From NCBI RefSeq assembly GCF_024679095.1, contig NC_066529.1, forward strand, positions 5,114,866 to 5,178,865: a stretch of 64,000 nt of DNA, written 5' to 3'. Positions within the stretch are counted from its first letter, which is position 1; the number at the start of each line of letters is the position of its first letter. This document shows positions 19,520-32,839 of this stretch, in pieces. This DNA is from Eriocheir sinensis. Taxonomy: Eukaryota; Arthropoda; Malacostraca; Decapoda; Varunidae. The notes beneath the pieces are model-generated. The model did not search any database. It was not told the DNA's origin and was given only the letters and a program-made list of their open reading frames with translations. The position numbers were made by a program, and so were the translations under genes.

Positions 19520-19906
19520 GCTATCCTCTTCATTGAACGTAATTTTATATATTTGTATTTTTCTTCTGTAAACTTCTCTAGTGCAGCAATATTTTTCTTA
19601 GCAACTGATTAACTATATATGACCTCCTTTTACTTGTTATAGTATCTAAAACGCTATTCTCTTCTTTCAACCTCCCTTTATTAATTAGGCTTTTTCCGTA
19701 CATTTTTTTACCGCTGAAATATTTTTTTCTTAACAACCTACTTTTGTTTATTAGTCTTTTTTCTTCTACACATTTCTCTAACCCTGTAGTATTTTTTTTA
19801 GCAACTGTTAAAATATCTAAACGCCCTCCTCTTCCTTTAACTTCCTATTATTAATTTGGCTTCCTCTGTAAATTTCTCTACCTCACACATATTTTTGTTA
19901 TTAGCC

Positions 19907-19992
<86 letters not shown>

Positions 19993-20287
19993 AAGACATG
20001 TATTTCAGCGGTAGAAAATTGACGGAAAAAAGCCTAATAAATAAAAAGTGGTTGTATATAGTTGATCCAGTTGCTAAAAAAATATTTCAGCAGTTGAAAA
20101 ATTTACAAAGAACCCTGATAAATAAAGGATGTTCATAGTATTCCTGTATTTTTTCTTTTCTTTCTTTTCGTGTTCGTTTTACTCGTGTTTTACTCTTAAA
20201 ATACAGTTAAGAAAAAACATGTCGGACGGTTTTGTGTTGAGATCGTTTATAATTCTCTGCCGGACTAAAGAAAAAAAAATAAACCCG

Positions 20288-20513
<226 letters not shown>

Positions 20514-20900
20514 AACGTCATTTTATATATTTGTATTTTTCTTCATTAAACTTCTCTAGTGCAGCAATATTTTTCTTAGCAATTGATTAACTATATACAA
20601 TCTCCTTTTACTAATTATACTATCTAAACCGCTATTCTCTTCTTTCAACCTCCCTTTATTTATTAGGTTTCTTCCGTACATTTCTCTACCGCTGAAATAT
20701 TTTTTCTTAGCAACTGGATAAACTATATACAACTTACTTTTGTTTATTAGCCTTTTTTCTCCTACAAATTTCTCTAACCCTGTAGTATTTTTTTAGGAAC
20801 AGATAAACTATCTAAACGCCCTCCTTTTCCTTCAACTTCCTTTTATTAATTTGGCTTCCTCTGTAAATTTCTCTACCTCAAAAATATTTTATATATATTG

Positions 20901-20960
<60 letters not shown>

Positions 20961-21338
20961 ATATATATATGTTTATTTCTATATTTGTAGTTGATCCAGT
21001 ATCTAAGACAATTATTTCAGCGGTAGAAAATTGACGGAAAAAAAGCCTAATAAATAAAAATAGATTGTATATAGTTGATCCAGTTGCAAAGAAAAATATT
21101 TCAGCGGTTGAGAAAATTACAGAAGAACCCCGATAAATAAGGGGACGTGCATACTATTTCTGTATTTTTTATTTTCTTTCTTTTTCGTCTTCGTTTTACT
21201 CGTGTTTTACTCTTAAAAGACAGTTAAGAAAAAACATGTCGGACGGTTTTGGTGTTGAGATTGTTAATAATTCTTTGCCGGACTAAAGAAAAAAAAATCT
21301 TCGTTATACTGGATTACATTTACAAACGATGAATTAAA

Positions 21339-21475
<137 letters not shown>

Positions 21476-21850
21476 TTATATATTCAACCTCATTTTATAT
21501 ATTTGGCTTTTTCTTCTTTAAACTTCTCAAGCGCTGCAATATTTTTCTAAGCAACCTCCTTTTACTTATTATACTATCTAAAACGCTATTCTCTTCTTTC
21601 AACCTCCCTATTTTTTATAGGGCTTTTTTCAGTTCTCTACCGCTGAAATATTTTTTTTACCAACCGGATAAGCTATATACAACCTACTTTTGTTTAATCG
21701 TCTTTTTTCTTCTACAAATTTCTCTAACCCTATAGTATTTTTTTTAGCAACTGATAAACTATCTAAACGCCCTCCTCTTCCTTCAACTTCCTTTTATTAA
21801 TTTGTCTTCCTTTGTAAATTTATCTACCTCACAAATATTTTTGTTAGCCA

Positions 21851-22071
<221 letters not shown>

Positions 22072-22325
22072 GATCCAGTTGCTAAGAAAAATATTTCAGC
22101 GGTTGAGAAATTTACAGAAGAACCCAAATAAATAAAGGGACGTTCATACTATTCCTGTATTTTTTCTTTTCTTTACTTTTCGTTTTCTTTTTACTCGTGT
22201 TTTCCTCTTAAAAGAAGTTAAAAAAAACATGGCGAACGGTTTTGGTGTTGAGATCGTTAATAATTATTTGCCGGACTAAAGAAAAAAAAAATAAATCTTC
22301 GTTATACTGGATTACATTACGTACG

Positions 22326-22405
<80 letters not shown>

Positions 22406-22458
22406 CTATTTTTTATAAATTTCTCTACTGCTGCAATATTTTCCTTACGAACTTGATC

Positions 22459-22558
<100 letters not shown>

Positions 22559-22942
22559 TCTTCCTTCAACCTGTTTTTATATATTATGCTTTTCCTTCTG
22601 TAAACTTCTCTACCGCTGAAATATTTTTTCTTAGCAACTGATTAACAATATACAACCTTTTTTTACTTATTATACTATCTAAAACGCTATTCTCTTCTTT
22701 CAACCTCACTTTATTTATTAGGCTTCTTCCGTACATATCTCTACCGCTGAAATATTTTTCGTAGCAACTGGATAAGCTATATACAACCTACTTTTTTTAT
22801 TAGTCTTTTTGTTCTACAAATTTCTCTAACCCTGTAGTATTTTTTTTAGCAACGGATAAACTATCTAAACAGCCTCCTCTTCCTTCAACTTCCTTTTATT
22901 AATTTGGCTTCCTCTGTAAATTTCTCCTCACAAATATTTTTG

Positions 22943-23175
<233 letters not shown>

Positions 23176-23480
23176 GTAAATAAATTATGCTTCCTAATTT
23201 ATTGTTATTGTTGTAGAATGATAAAATGTGTTTGTTTATAAGATTATCAGACTAAAGGACAAAGTACATTCCTACTGGAGAGGTAATTCAAAATAATATA
23301 ATATCCAATAGCGTAATCTCGCTCGTGCCGACATCATCAAAAGTAGCTTTATGCATAGTTCATTCTTTTACAGACTATCCATTACTAACAAGCATAAGGT
23401 TTCGAATGATGAAGTTTAATTTTTGAGGATGTCTACCTATAAAAAATATACCGTAATAATTATTATAAACGCACAGTGAT
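23176..23480. other. First non-array sequence; possible relic of segment H at 23215-23310
   Basis: No gene seen. Around 23223-23306 the order gtttata, cagactaaag, acaaa, ctactgga, ggtaattcaaaataatata loosely follows segment H (gtttata, cggactaaag, acaaa, atactgga, ggtgaattaaagtgatata). This may be a decayed H copy outside the array. The match is by eye and weak. Confidence 0.3.
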
Positions 23481-23505
23481 GGAACAAAATAAAGGGTGTG
23501 CGGAA

Positions 23506-23556
23506 AGCCGCCCGGGTGTCTCATGGCAGTCTACTAGCCAAGCCACCCGGGCGGCT
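23506..23556. repeat. Perfect 13-bp inverted repeat (hairpin), 25-bp loop
   Basis: Left arm agccgcccgggtg (23506-23518) and right arm cacccgggcggct (23544-23556) are exact reverse complements. Arms are GC-rich within AT-rich surroundings. Could be the core of a small foldback element; no target-site duplication recognised. Confidence 0.7.
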
Positions 23557-23839
23557 CTGGCGCTATAAGGGTTAAGACCATGAATGGTTGAAGCAAAAAT
23601 GACACTGAAAGGAAACTGAATGACGAAAAGGAAATGATGTATAATCAAATCAACGCATTAAAAAAACCGGTGCGTGGAAGGGGTTCCCGCGAGTAAAATT
23701 GGTGAAAGACTAACAAATTAAGATGTTACGGTTTGGTAAAAAAATATAAAAGCAGAATGAAAAGAGATTTAAAGACCGAGATAATTCTAGATCTTAAGGA
23801 AATATTATTACCACGTTGACCAAGGAAATGTGTGCATAT

Positions 23840-24880
<1,041 letters not shown>

Positions 24881-25017
24881 ACAGGTGTGCGTGAAGGACC
24901 TGCATGCTGTTAAATCTATGCCATAACTTCATTCGAGGGAGAGCGAATGTAGGCGGAGCGAGGGGATGAAGTGGAGGGAGAGAATATGGGCAGTGCATGG
25001 CTGTCTAGGGAGATGGG

Positions 25018-25087
25018 GAGACAGATAGATAGATAGGTAGATAGCTGGATAGAGAGAGATAGGTATGTAGGTAGATAGACAGATAGA
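25018..25087 (+). repeat. Degenerate (GATA)n
   Basis: gacagatagatagataggtagatag-type tetranucleotide repeat with substitutions. Confidence 0.85.
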
Positions 25088-25131
25088 GGTAAAAAGATAG
25101 AAAGTGAGAGTGAAATATGTAAGCTATCAAT

Positions 25132-25132
<1 letters not shown>

Positions 25133-25203
<71 letters not shown>
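25133..25203 (+). repeat. (CA)n microsatellite
   Basis: Pure CA for about 70 bp. Confidence 0.95.
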
Positions 25204-25204
<1 letters not shown>

Positions 25205-25274
25205 GCTTTCGAATCAAACACACAATGTCGTCACAAGCACATCCAATAATTAGATTCTCTCTCTCATAATCGCG

Positions 25275-25306
25275 TCCTGTCTGTCTATCTGTCTGTCTGT
25301 CTGTCA
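25275..25306 (+). repeat. (GTCT)n microsatellite
   Basis: cctgtctgtctatctgtctg-type repeat, a few units. Confidence 0.8.
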
Positions 25307-25436
25307 TTTTCCGTCTGGGTGTCGCTGTGTGTGTCCTTGTGAATTGATTGATGTGTCTGTTTTTTTGTCTGGGTGTGTTTTTTGTTTATGCATTTTATGT
25401 CCAACCATCCAATCTGGAAGTGTATATCCTCTACAG

Positions 25437-25858
<422 letters not shown>

Positions 25859-25889
25859 CTCTGGAGTCCAGAGTCCTTTATCCAATATT

Positions 25890-26055
25890 AATGTTCTAGG
25901 AAAATGCTTCATTGTTGACAAGAAAACTTTAATCTGTAAGGTCAACTCGGAACCTTGATGCTTTCCTTAACATATCGGTTCTTGGGAAAAAAATCTAGTC
26001 GTTGACGTGAAAACTCTAACCAATAACGTCCACCCAGAATAATTTCCACGGGGCT
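25890..26055. repeat. Diverged ~85-bp tandem duplication
   Basis: gttctaggaaaatgcttcat...gttgacaagaaaactttaat (from 25893) is matched by gttcttgggaaaaaaatcta...gttgacgtgaaaactctaac (from 25978), offset 85 bp, with continued similarity through ggtcaactcggaa / cgtccacccagaa. Confidence 0.65.
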
Positions 26056-26468
26056 CACGTCTCATTACCTTCCCTTTTGACCTGCTCTGTACCCTCGCCA
26101 AGCCACCTGCAGCCAATCACTCCATCATGAAGAGCATAAAGAATCATTTTTCATCAGCATTTCAGCAACTGATTCTCCACACTATCAATAATCTTTCCCT
26201 GGCAACGAGACCCGCACGTCCGAGGGTCAATCGGGACGCTCCTGGACGGCAACTTTCCTCCCTCTGAGCCTCTCCGCCTCCCCTCAGGTGTGGTCGAGGG
26301 TCAACACAAGACTTTTTAGCTGGACAAACGCGGGGCGGAGACGTGTTTGCCCGCGTCCAGACCAAAGTGGGACGCTTCCGGAAATTGGGCGAGGGCGCGT
26401 GTCTCCAACGGGCAAGCGTCACAAGAGATTAAAGGCCTGGGGAAATGACATATGCCCTCGTATGTAAT

Positions 26469-26471
<3 letters not shown>
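26056..26471. other. GC-rich intergenic sequence, no gene recognised
   Basis: CpG-containing stretch (cgggacgctcctggacgg, gcgagggcgcgtg). No convincing exon or RNA gene on either strand; open frames are short and uncharacterised. Confidence 0.5.

Positions 26472-26509
<38 letters not shown>
26472..26509 (+). repeat. (CT)n microsatellite
   Basis: Pure CT for about 38 bp. Confidence 0.95.
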
Positions 26510-26510
<1 letters not shown>

Positions 26511-27425
26511 GTTATTTATCCCAGCACGCCCTCCCTCCCTTCCTCTGAGAGCAAAACAGACTGTTGCCAGGCCAGGGCTGCAGCGCCCCCGCCTCCACCG
26601 CCCAACACATTTGCCCATAAAACTCGAGATTAACGCAGGGGGCGGCGCTTTCAAAAACGTAATCAGATAATCATCAATTAAGCAGATGGGGGAAAATACT
26701 CAGTGATTTGAAATGACTTTACTTCAAAAATTTATAAAACATTTTAAGTATTTTTATATAAATCTTAAGGCCCGCCTAGTTAACGTCAAAACTTCCGCGA
26801 GCTGAAAACCTGACTCAGCGACCAATGACGAGGACTAATCATTGTCCTTGTGAGACGCTGCCTCAAAACAGTTGCTAGTCAGCCTTGGCTTTCAGAACAC
26901 TCAAAGACTCAAAGTTTAAAGGTTCAGCGACACGACTGTTATACAAAGATCAGATTTCGGAGGTCAAGCGTCAAGGGTCATGGAATAAGGGTCAGTGATA
27001 AAAAAATTATTAGTTGGTGGTAGTTGTGAGAGTCGTGGTAATGGTAAGTGGTGTTTGGTGTTGGTAAGAGTATTGGTGTTGAAAGCTGTGGTCGTAGAGG
27101 GAATGGTGATGGGGATGGGAGAGAGTGGTGGCAGCGGCGGTAATTAAAAATCATTAAAGTAATATTTTGAGTCAAAGACAAAATTTGAGGAAAACAATAA
27201 CAAATCTAACCAATGAAAAATGACTTATAAAAATGCTTTTTTTGTAAAAATAATATAAATACCATGTGTTGGAAATAAAGTTCATTTACCTCTGTAGATG
27301 AACCAATAGTTAATTCGAAGATTACTAATTACTATGTCCTGTGCACTCCCCACCGAGAGGTTTGGTGTGGCGGGACACACGGCGGCAACAGGTGTGACGC
27401 CTTCCCAGCGTCTTACTGTCGTGGG
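26510..27425. other. Intergenic sequence, nothing recognised
   Basis: Mixed composition, including a TGG/GGTAG-rich patch at 27010-27145. No gene, RNA or mobile-element signature seen. Confidence 0.5.
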
Positions 27426-27684
27426 TCCTCTGACACAGTTAACACCTTGACTGCGGATTTCCTACCAGAAAACATCACCAAACTACAGGAATGGATAAAA
27501 AAAAGTGGCAGCTACAATTCAATGAAGAAAAATGTAAAGTCATGCACCTTGGGAGGGGAATCCAGCATACCAGTACCACATGGGAAACACTTCTCTATCC
27601 ACCACAGAGGCAGAGAAAGACCAGGGAGTACATGTTACCAGGCTACCAGTGAAAACCAAATCCATGCCAATCGCAGCGGACCGG
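27426..27684 (+). pseudogene. Fragment of a LINE reverse-transcriptase region (frameshifted)
   Basis: Three consecutive frames together give a recognisable piece of the non-LTR (CR1/Jockey-like) reverse-transcriptase thumb region. Frame 1 from 27426 has VNTL, then NITKLQEWIK. After a frameshift in the A run near 27496-27504, frame 2 from 27506 has WQLQFNEEKCKVMHLGRG. After another shift, frame 3 from 27574 has YHMGNTSLSTTEAEKDQGVH followed by VTRLPVKTKSMPIAADR. The conserved order W-(K)-W-x-(L/M)-x-FN-x-(E/D)KCK-VMH-x-G...L...E-KD-x-GV is known from these elements. There is no catalytic FADD motif, endonuclease or 3' end nearby, so this is a dead internal fragment. Assignment to a specific clade is not possible by eye. 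Confidence 0.8.
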
Positions 27685-28390
27685 TTAACACCGCACCGTG
27701 GGAACTCTTCAGTGTGCCAGCACTGAGTAACTTGGCTCAGCGGCACTAACAGGTGACGGGGCGACACACACGGTGCAAATGACTGTCTTGAGAGGTCTTG
27801 ATAGATAAGGAATGTTGAGCTTCTGCTGCCGCCTTGGCCTTATCATGTTCACTTCTCCAAGTATCTACGTTTGATCACTCAGGTACCCCCTCGACTCCTG
27901 ATGTTCACTTCTGATCACCCACACAATATTATACGTAACCATGTTCTTGGGGAAGTATCCACTCAATACTCCTTTACACTACAACACGTGAAAGCGAGCA
28001 AGGCAAAACACGAGCAATGCACGAACAGCCAAAAATGTGAAGCAACAGACGACTCATCGCACCAACGCCAAGGGCAACGCAGTGGTCCCGTGCCAAAGAA
28101 AGCTTGTGGTGTTTGATACCCCACGAGAGTCTTCTAGGGTCAGTATTATCATTATTGATCATCCACCGAATCGTTTGGCATATAAAAAAAAATAGGAAGA
28201 AAGCAGCTACAACAATGAAACTAGAAGACAATTGATAAAAAAAACTGGCGATCTAATAAGCCTCCAAAAATAAGCCTACAATTATAGAAAAATAACTAAT
28301 AATGATGCAAAGGGTCTCATCTCAGGAGTGAGTCGCCAGGAAGAGGGAGAACATGAGCATAACCACCAGGTACATAATAAACGGCCTTAC
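27685..28390. other. Intergenic or intronic sequence, nothing recognised
   Basis: Unique-looking sequence with no repeat or gene signature that I can support. It lies directly downstream (minus sense) of the candidate exon at 28391-28481. Confidence 0.5.
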
Positions 28391-28481
28391 CTTCAAAATA
28401 TGTCAACACAGTGATTCCGTCTCCTGCCAGGCTGAAGGCAAGCTCCTCAGAAGCTCCATGCATGCAAAGCTCCGTCTTACC
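28391..28481 (-). CDS. Candidate internal exon of an unidentified gene
   Basis: On the minus strand a pyrimidine-rich acceptor (tttgtttttcttttcag) precedes 91 bp that end at a consensus donor (gaag then gtaaggcc). Only one of the three frames is open. It reads GKTELCMHGA at the start and TVLTYFE at the end, enters in phase 0 and leaves one base over. The exon is richer in GC than its surroundings. I do not recognise the protein. A 30-codon open frame is not improbable by chance, so the case rests mainly on the paired splice sites. The exon start (cag then ggtaag) also places a donor-like sequence next to the acceptor. No neighbouring exon in a compatible phase was found. Confidence 0.3.
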
Positions 28482-28560
28482 CTGAAAAGAAAAACAAAAT
28501 AATTAGATGCAAAATCTTCTCAGGATATTAGTTATTTTTTTTATTCCCCCCCTTCCTCAC

Positions 28561-28682
28561 TCTGTCTGTCAATCCATCTCTCTCCATCTATCTATCCATC
28601 TGTTTATCTATTCATCTATCTATCTGTCTATCTATATATCTATCTATCTATCTATCTATCCATCTCCTTATCTCTCTCTCCA
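28561..28682 (+). repeat. (TCTA)n/(TCCA)n degenerate tetranucleotide repeat
   Basis: tctatctatccatctgttta-type repeat over about 120 bp; a second shorter tract lies at 28795-28850. Confidence 0.85.
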
Positions 28683-28859
28683 AAGATTTGATGAATAAAG
28701 TTGTAATGGGTTTAAAGACTTTTTATATCTTTTTACTTTCAAGACCCTGAAGACAGTTTTTTAATGATCTTGGACTTTTAATCTCTATCTTTACTTATTT
28801 ATCTATTTATCTATCAATCTCCCTATCTATTTATCTCCCTATCTATCGGAGTCTACCAA

Positions 28860-29365
28860 TACATACACGTTGCCTCTCGCTGTGATGCTGTCAGTCTAAG
28901 GTGAGGGCAGACACAGGCGTAGGAATGGTCAGAATGTTTCCGATCTATATTAATGAGGTTGACATTATCATCATTGACCTCCTATGGGGATCCTTAACAT
29001 TACAATTTACCACAATATACGTGTACGTACAAGATTTTTTTTTCTTTACATGTGTATCCAAAACATAATCTAACATCAACCATTGCCATTTTTTTTTCAG
29101 TTTCTCCTTTGTTTCTTAATCTTCCGTTTTTTTCCGTTTTCTCCTTTACTTGTCGTTTATATATTTTTTTCATTTGCAGGGAAAACGTGTCAGTAAATGA
29201 ATGAAACGCCATATAGGAGAGGCGAGCAGAGTCTCTAATGCCACCCTCACCAAAAGCCGTCCCTTCCGGCAGCCTCCGCCACCTACGCCTTCTATTCCAA
29301 ACTACTCTTCATCATAGACTTCCCTGATGCTTCTTCGGTGTACCTAGGTTGCTTCAGAGACGCCC
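28860..29365. other. Intergenic sequence, nothing recognised
   Basis: No supported feature. A pyrimidine tract ending in tttgcag at 29180 precedes sequence with stops in all frames, so I do not call an exon. Confidence 0.5.
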
Positions 29366-29369
29366 CCTA

Positions 29370-29860
29370 AGGCTTCTATTCACCGCCTTGCTCCATCTGT
29401 CACTTATTTTGCGCTGCTCCTTTTCTTTACTATTTCTTCTTCAACTTTCTTCACTAAATCCGCCTTTTCCTACTTATGCTTCAACCCATTTCTTCTATCT
29501 CCCGTTTCCTTCTTATCTCTTATCTCTTACCTCTCCTCTTCCTCTTCCAAATTGCACCATTTCCTACTTGTCCTTCATTCCTTCTTCCGTCCCTTCCTCC
29601 TCCATCTTAATCTCTTGTCACTCCTTTTCCTGATTCTTCCAAGGTCTTACAGCCTCTTACTTTTCCTTCCACCCTTTGTTTTTCCTTTCCCTCTCTCTCC
29701 TATTCTTCTTCTCACCCTTATTGCTCCTTTGCTCATACTTCAACTCTTACCTCTATCGCCATCCACCTCCCATTACTCTTGTCTCCGCTTTGTCATTGTT
29801 CTCGTCTCTCTCTCCTCCCCTTGTCCATCATAATTTCTTGGCTTCATCATTCTTATCACC
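29370..29860 (+). repeat. Polypyrimidine tract
   Basis: About 490 bp dominated by C and T (ccttcttccgtcccttcctc-type) with occasional purines. No clear fixed period. Directly followed by purine-rich sequence. Confidence 0.7.
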
Positions 29861-30019
29861 CTTCGCCACTCCCGCAAAGAGTGAGGCGAAAAGAAGCGTG
29901 TGAAAATGCGAAGAGTGAGTAATCCTAATTGCATGTTTCTGACAGGTGACAAGAGACGCGATTGGGAGGGAAGAGATGAGGTGAGGAAGGGAAGGTAAAC
30001 GAGAGGTAAGGAGAAAGAA

Positions 30020-30320
30020 TAGAAGGAAGAGGAGAAGGGTTTGATTACGATGGAAAACGAGAAGAGAAAGAGGAGAAAGAGGAAATGGAGGACAAGGAGG
30101 AGGGTTAAAAGATGGAGTTATATACAAGGGAAGAAAAAAAAAAAGACTGTAGAATAGAAAATAAATGAGAAGGAGAAGGAAGGGGGGCTGGATACGATAG
30201 AATACAAGAAAAGAAAGGAGAGGAGAAAAGAAGATAGATGAAATGGAGGAGGGTTAAAAATGGAATGATATACAAGGGAAGGGAAACAAAAAGACGGTAG
30301 AATAGATTAGGATGAGGGGA
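30020..30320 (+). repeat. Purine-rich ~149-bp tandem duplication
   Basis: agggttaaaagatggag...tatacaagggaag...agactgtagaatag (30101) recurs as agggttaaaaatggaat...tatacaagggaag...agacggtagaatag (30250), offset 149 bp. It lies within a polypurine stretch that runs from about 29950 to 30830. Confidence 0.75.
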
Positions 30321-30485
30321 AAAAAAGAAAGCATAGTAGGAGAGAGATCGATAGGAAGGGAAAGTTTATAAGAAAATGAAAATAGAGACAAGCAAGATGC
30401 GGACGAGGAGCAGGAACAGTATGAAGAGGAAGAAGAGTTTATGAAGGAAAAAAATCTCATAGGAAGCCATACTTTTTGTTTTTGT

Positions 30486-30570
30486 GGGAGCGGCGAGTAG
30501 CGGGCTTTTTTTTTTATACCCCTTTTTGTTGCCCTTGAGCCGTATCCTTTGATGTAAAAAAAAAAAAAAA
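30486..30570 (+). repeat. Dispersed retroposon-like tail, copy 1
   Basis: gggagcggcgagtagcgggc, T run, tacccctttttgttgccctt, gagccgtatcctttgatgta, then an A run. Same family as the copies at 35233, 40341, 50843 and 54622. The A-rich end suggests the 3' end of a SINE or LINE; the parent element is not identified. Confidence 0.75.
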
Positions 30571-30800
30571 CGGGGGAAAAGGGAAAGGAAACTGGAGGAA
30601 AAGTTGGAAAGGAGGAGGAAGGAGAGAAACAGAGAGGTGAAGGAGGAGAAAAAGACGAATGATGTAAAAAATCCTTTGATGTAAAAAAAAATACGGGGGA
30701 AAAGGAAAAGAAAACTGGAGGAAAAGTAGGAAAGGAGGAGGAAAGGGAGAAAGAGAAAGGAGGAGAGAGGTGAAGGAGGAGAAAAAGACGAAGGAAACTG
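30544..30800 (+). repeat. ~127-bp tandem duplication derived from the tail of copy 1
   Basis: atcctttgatgtaaaa, then cgggggaaaagg, aaactggaggaaaag and ggtgaaggaggagaaaaaga, occurs from 30544 and again from 30671. The unit begins within the retroposon-like tail, so the duplication post-dates that insertion. Confidence 0.8.
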
Positions 30801-30928
30801 AAAGAAAAATAAGGTAAGGAAGATAACAGGTATCCAAGAGAAGGCTTAACCAGGTGTGTAATTACTAGGCTCGATTTATTCATGTGTAAACTAGAACAAA
30901 GTATTATGACGTCAAGAAAGAGAGAAAA

Positions 30929-30930
<2 letters not shown>

Positions 30931-31004
<74 letters not shown>
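30931..31004 (+). repeat. (GT)n microsatellite
   Basis: Pure GT for about 74 bp. Confidence 0.95.
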
Positions 31005-31005
<1 letters not shown>

Positions 31006-31087
31006 GCCATGCTGGGATGCAGGAGCCGAGTCTGTTGCCATGGGCGGTAGCTGGCGATGGATCATAGCAAGCGCACATACACACGCA

Positions 31088-31090
<3 letters not shown>

Positions 31091-31158
<68 letters not shown>
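31091..31158 (+). repeat. (TC)n microsatellite
   Basis: Pure TC for about 68 bp. Confidence 0.95.
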
Positions 31159-31164
<6 letters not shown>

Positions 31165-32190
31165 TCACCCTCCCCCTCTCTCTATGGCGGAAGACAAACA
31201 AGATGGACAAGATTAGATTAGAGGACTTAACCAAGGTAATGACAAACTTGGCACTAAATCCATGAAAGAGATAATTAATAAAAATAAACCTTAGAACAAA
31301 GGAGACTTACGGAAAGAAAAAAAAGGTGAACAATGAATCTCCTCCAGCCAGGTACTTAAAAACATTAGCACTCTACAAGGGCCACAAGAGAGTTTTATCC
31401 CTCACAGCAGTATTCCCCTGAGCCCCAAGGTTTCCGAAGAGTGAGGGAAAAAAAGAGAACTAATGAGTGAATCAAATGTAAACTGAAATAATGAGCGACG
31501 ATGAAGTGAAAGTGGAAAAAGTACCCACGAGAATAGAGGAAAGAGGAAAAGACTAATAAAGGGTTTTCGGTTACCGACGAGACTAAATGCTCTGCGTGGC
31601 TAGAATATGAAAATTAAAAAGCACGTTATGTAGTTGGGTCCCATTTTAAGTTTCAGCCGCTAAAGTTGCCTCCTCTTGTCAACACTGCGTGGAATACTAA
31701 ATATTAGCAAAAAATCATACAGAAACTGTACTTTAAAATACAACATTTCAAAATAAATTCTGAAACATGAACATAAGAAAAAACCTAAGAAAACCTATTA
31801 ATTCCAGATTCAATTTTGTAATTATATACGTCATCTGCCTCCCTGGCGTGGTATTTTATAACAATTTGAAAAATCGTACAGAGTTGTGGCCTGCATCACG
31901 TCAGCATAAATCCAGGCACATCAACAGGAAATAAAATCATACAAAAACACTGACACTCGATTCGGTGTTCAAATTGAAAAAATCACGTTGATTAAAATGA
32001 TAAATTACTTATTTTGAATTAGAAAAAAGTATATAACCAACAACAGCAACTGACTTACACAATATTTAAAAGACTGTCAGAATTAATCCCCGAGACACTT
32101 GGTGAAAATATGCATAACAAAAATGTTTATCGTTTTTTAACAAACTACCAAACTGTAAAATGAAAAATAGCAAGAACCAGGCTGCCAGAA
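31159..32190. other. AT-rich unique sequence, nothing recognised
   Basis: No repeat or gene signature supported. If the candidate terminal exon at 32192-32243 is real, the part just to its left would be the 3' untranslated region on the minus strand. Confidence 0.5.
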
Positions 32191-32191
32191 A

Positions 32192-32243
32192 TTACTTGCT
32201 TGCAGGTCTGACAATGTCCAGCGCATTACGCAGTTCGCTAAAC
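32192..32243 (-). CDS. Candidate 3'-terminal coding exon, unidentified
   Basis: On the minus strand a good acceptor (ttactttgtttttattccag) is followed by 52 bp that read FSELRNALDIVRPASK and then a TAA stop, entering in phase 2. Such a short open stretch is weak evidence. It cannot be joined in order to the candidate exon at 28391-28481, which lies downstream of its stop. I do not recognise the sequence, and no upstream exon was found. It could equally be chance. Confidence 0.15.
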
Positions 32244-32404
32244 CTGGAATAAAAACAAAGTAACTACTGACTCTCATATTAATTCAGAGCGCGAGTTTTC
32301 ATTTTCGCTTTGTAATTATTCTTTAATTTAATATGCCATCGGATGCGACCACTTATTAATTTTCCGAGCTGCAAGTGAACCCTCTGCCTATACCCACATC
32401 TACC

Positions 32405-32525
32405 CAATCCCACCATGCCCTGCCCTGTCTTGCCCTGTAACTGCCCTTCCCTTCCCTTCCTCTCCTTCCCCTGCCGTGCCCTGCCTTGCCCTGCCCTGCC
32501 CTGCTCTGCTCCGCCTTGCTCCTCT
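32405..32525 (+). repeat. Degenerate CCCTG pentamer repeat
   Basis: tgccctgccctgtcttgccc-type pyrimidine-rich repeat based on a CCTGC unit with ccttc variants. Confidence 0.8.
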
Positions 32526-32532
32526 CCATCCA

Positions 32533-32606
32533 ACCCTAAGAACATAAGCACATAGGAGCATAAGGAGCCTACAAGAGGTCGGTGGGCCTATACAAGCCCT
32601 GCTCTT
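32533..32606. repeat. Possible dispersed decapod repeat fragment
   Basis: aagaacataagcacatagga, then gcataaggagcctacaagag, gtcggtgggcctatacaagc. This resembles a motif I associate with repeats common in decapod genomes, from memory only. There is only one copy in the window, so it cannot be confirmed here. Confidence 0.3.
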
Positions 32607-32839
32607 CCTCTCCCTGACCTGCCTCGCCCTAGTTTGACCCACACAGCCTCCCACCTCTACAGTTTACGACGCGTCCCTGAGCACCTACTGGCTCCCTCGC
32701 CCCTACAGAAGCCCTCAACTCGGGGTAACAGAATAAGTTATGGCCACAAGTTGAGCATTAGACAGCTGGTGTTCCCGAGGCTCCCGTTCTGATTCCTTTG
32801 TGATGAAATGTACATATATTCGGACACATATTTAGTATA

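Noticed and set aside
29166..29181. Acceptor-like tatttttttcatttgcag
   Set aside because: The sequence after it has stops in all three frames within about 25 bases, and no donor pairs with it.
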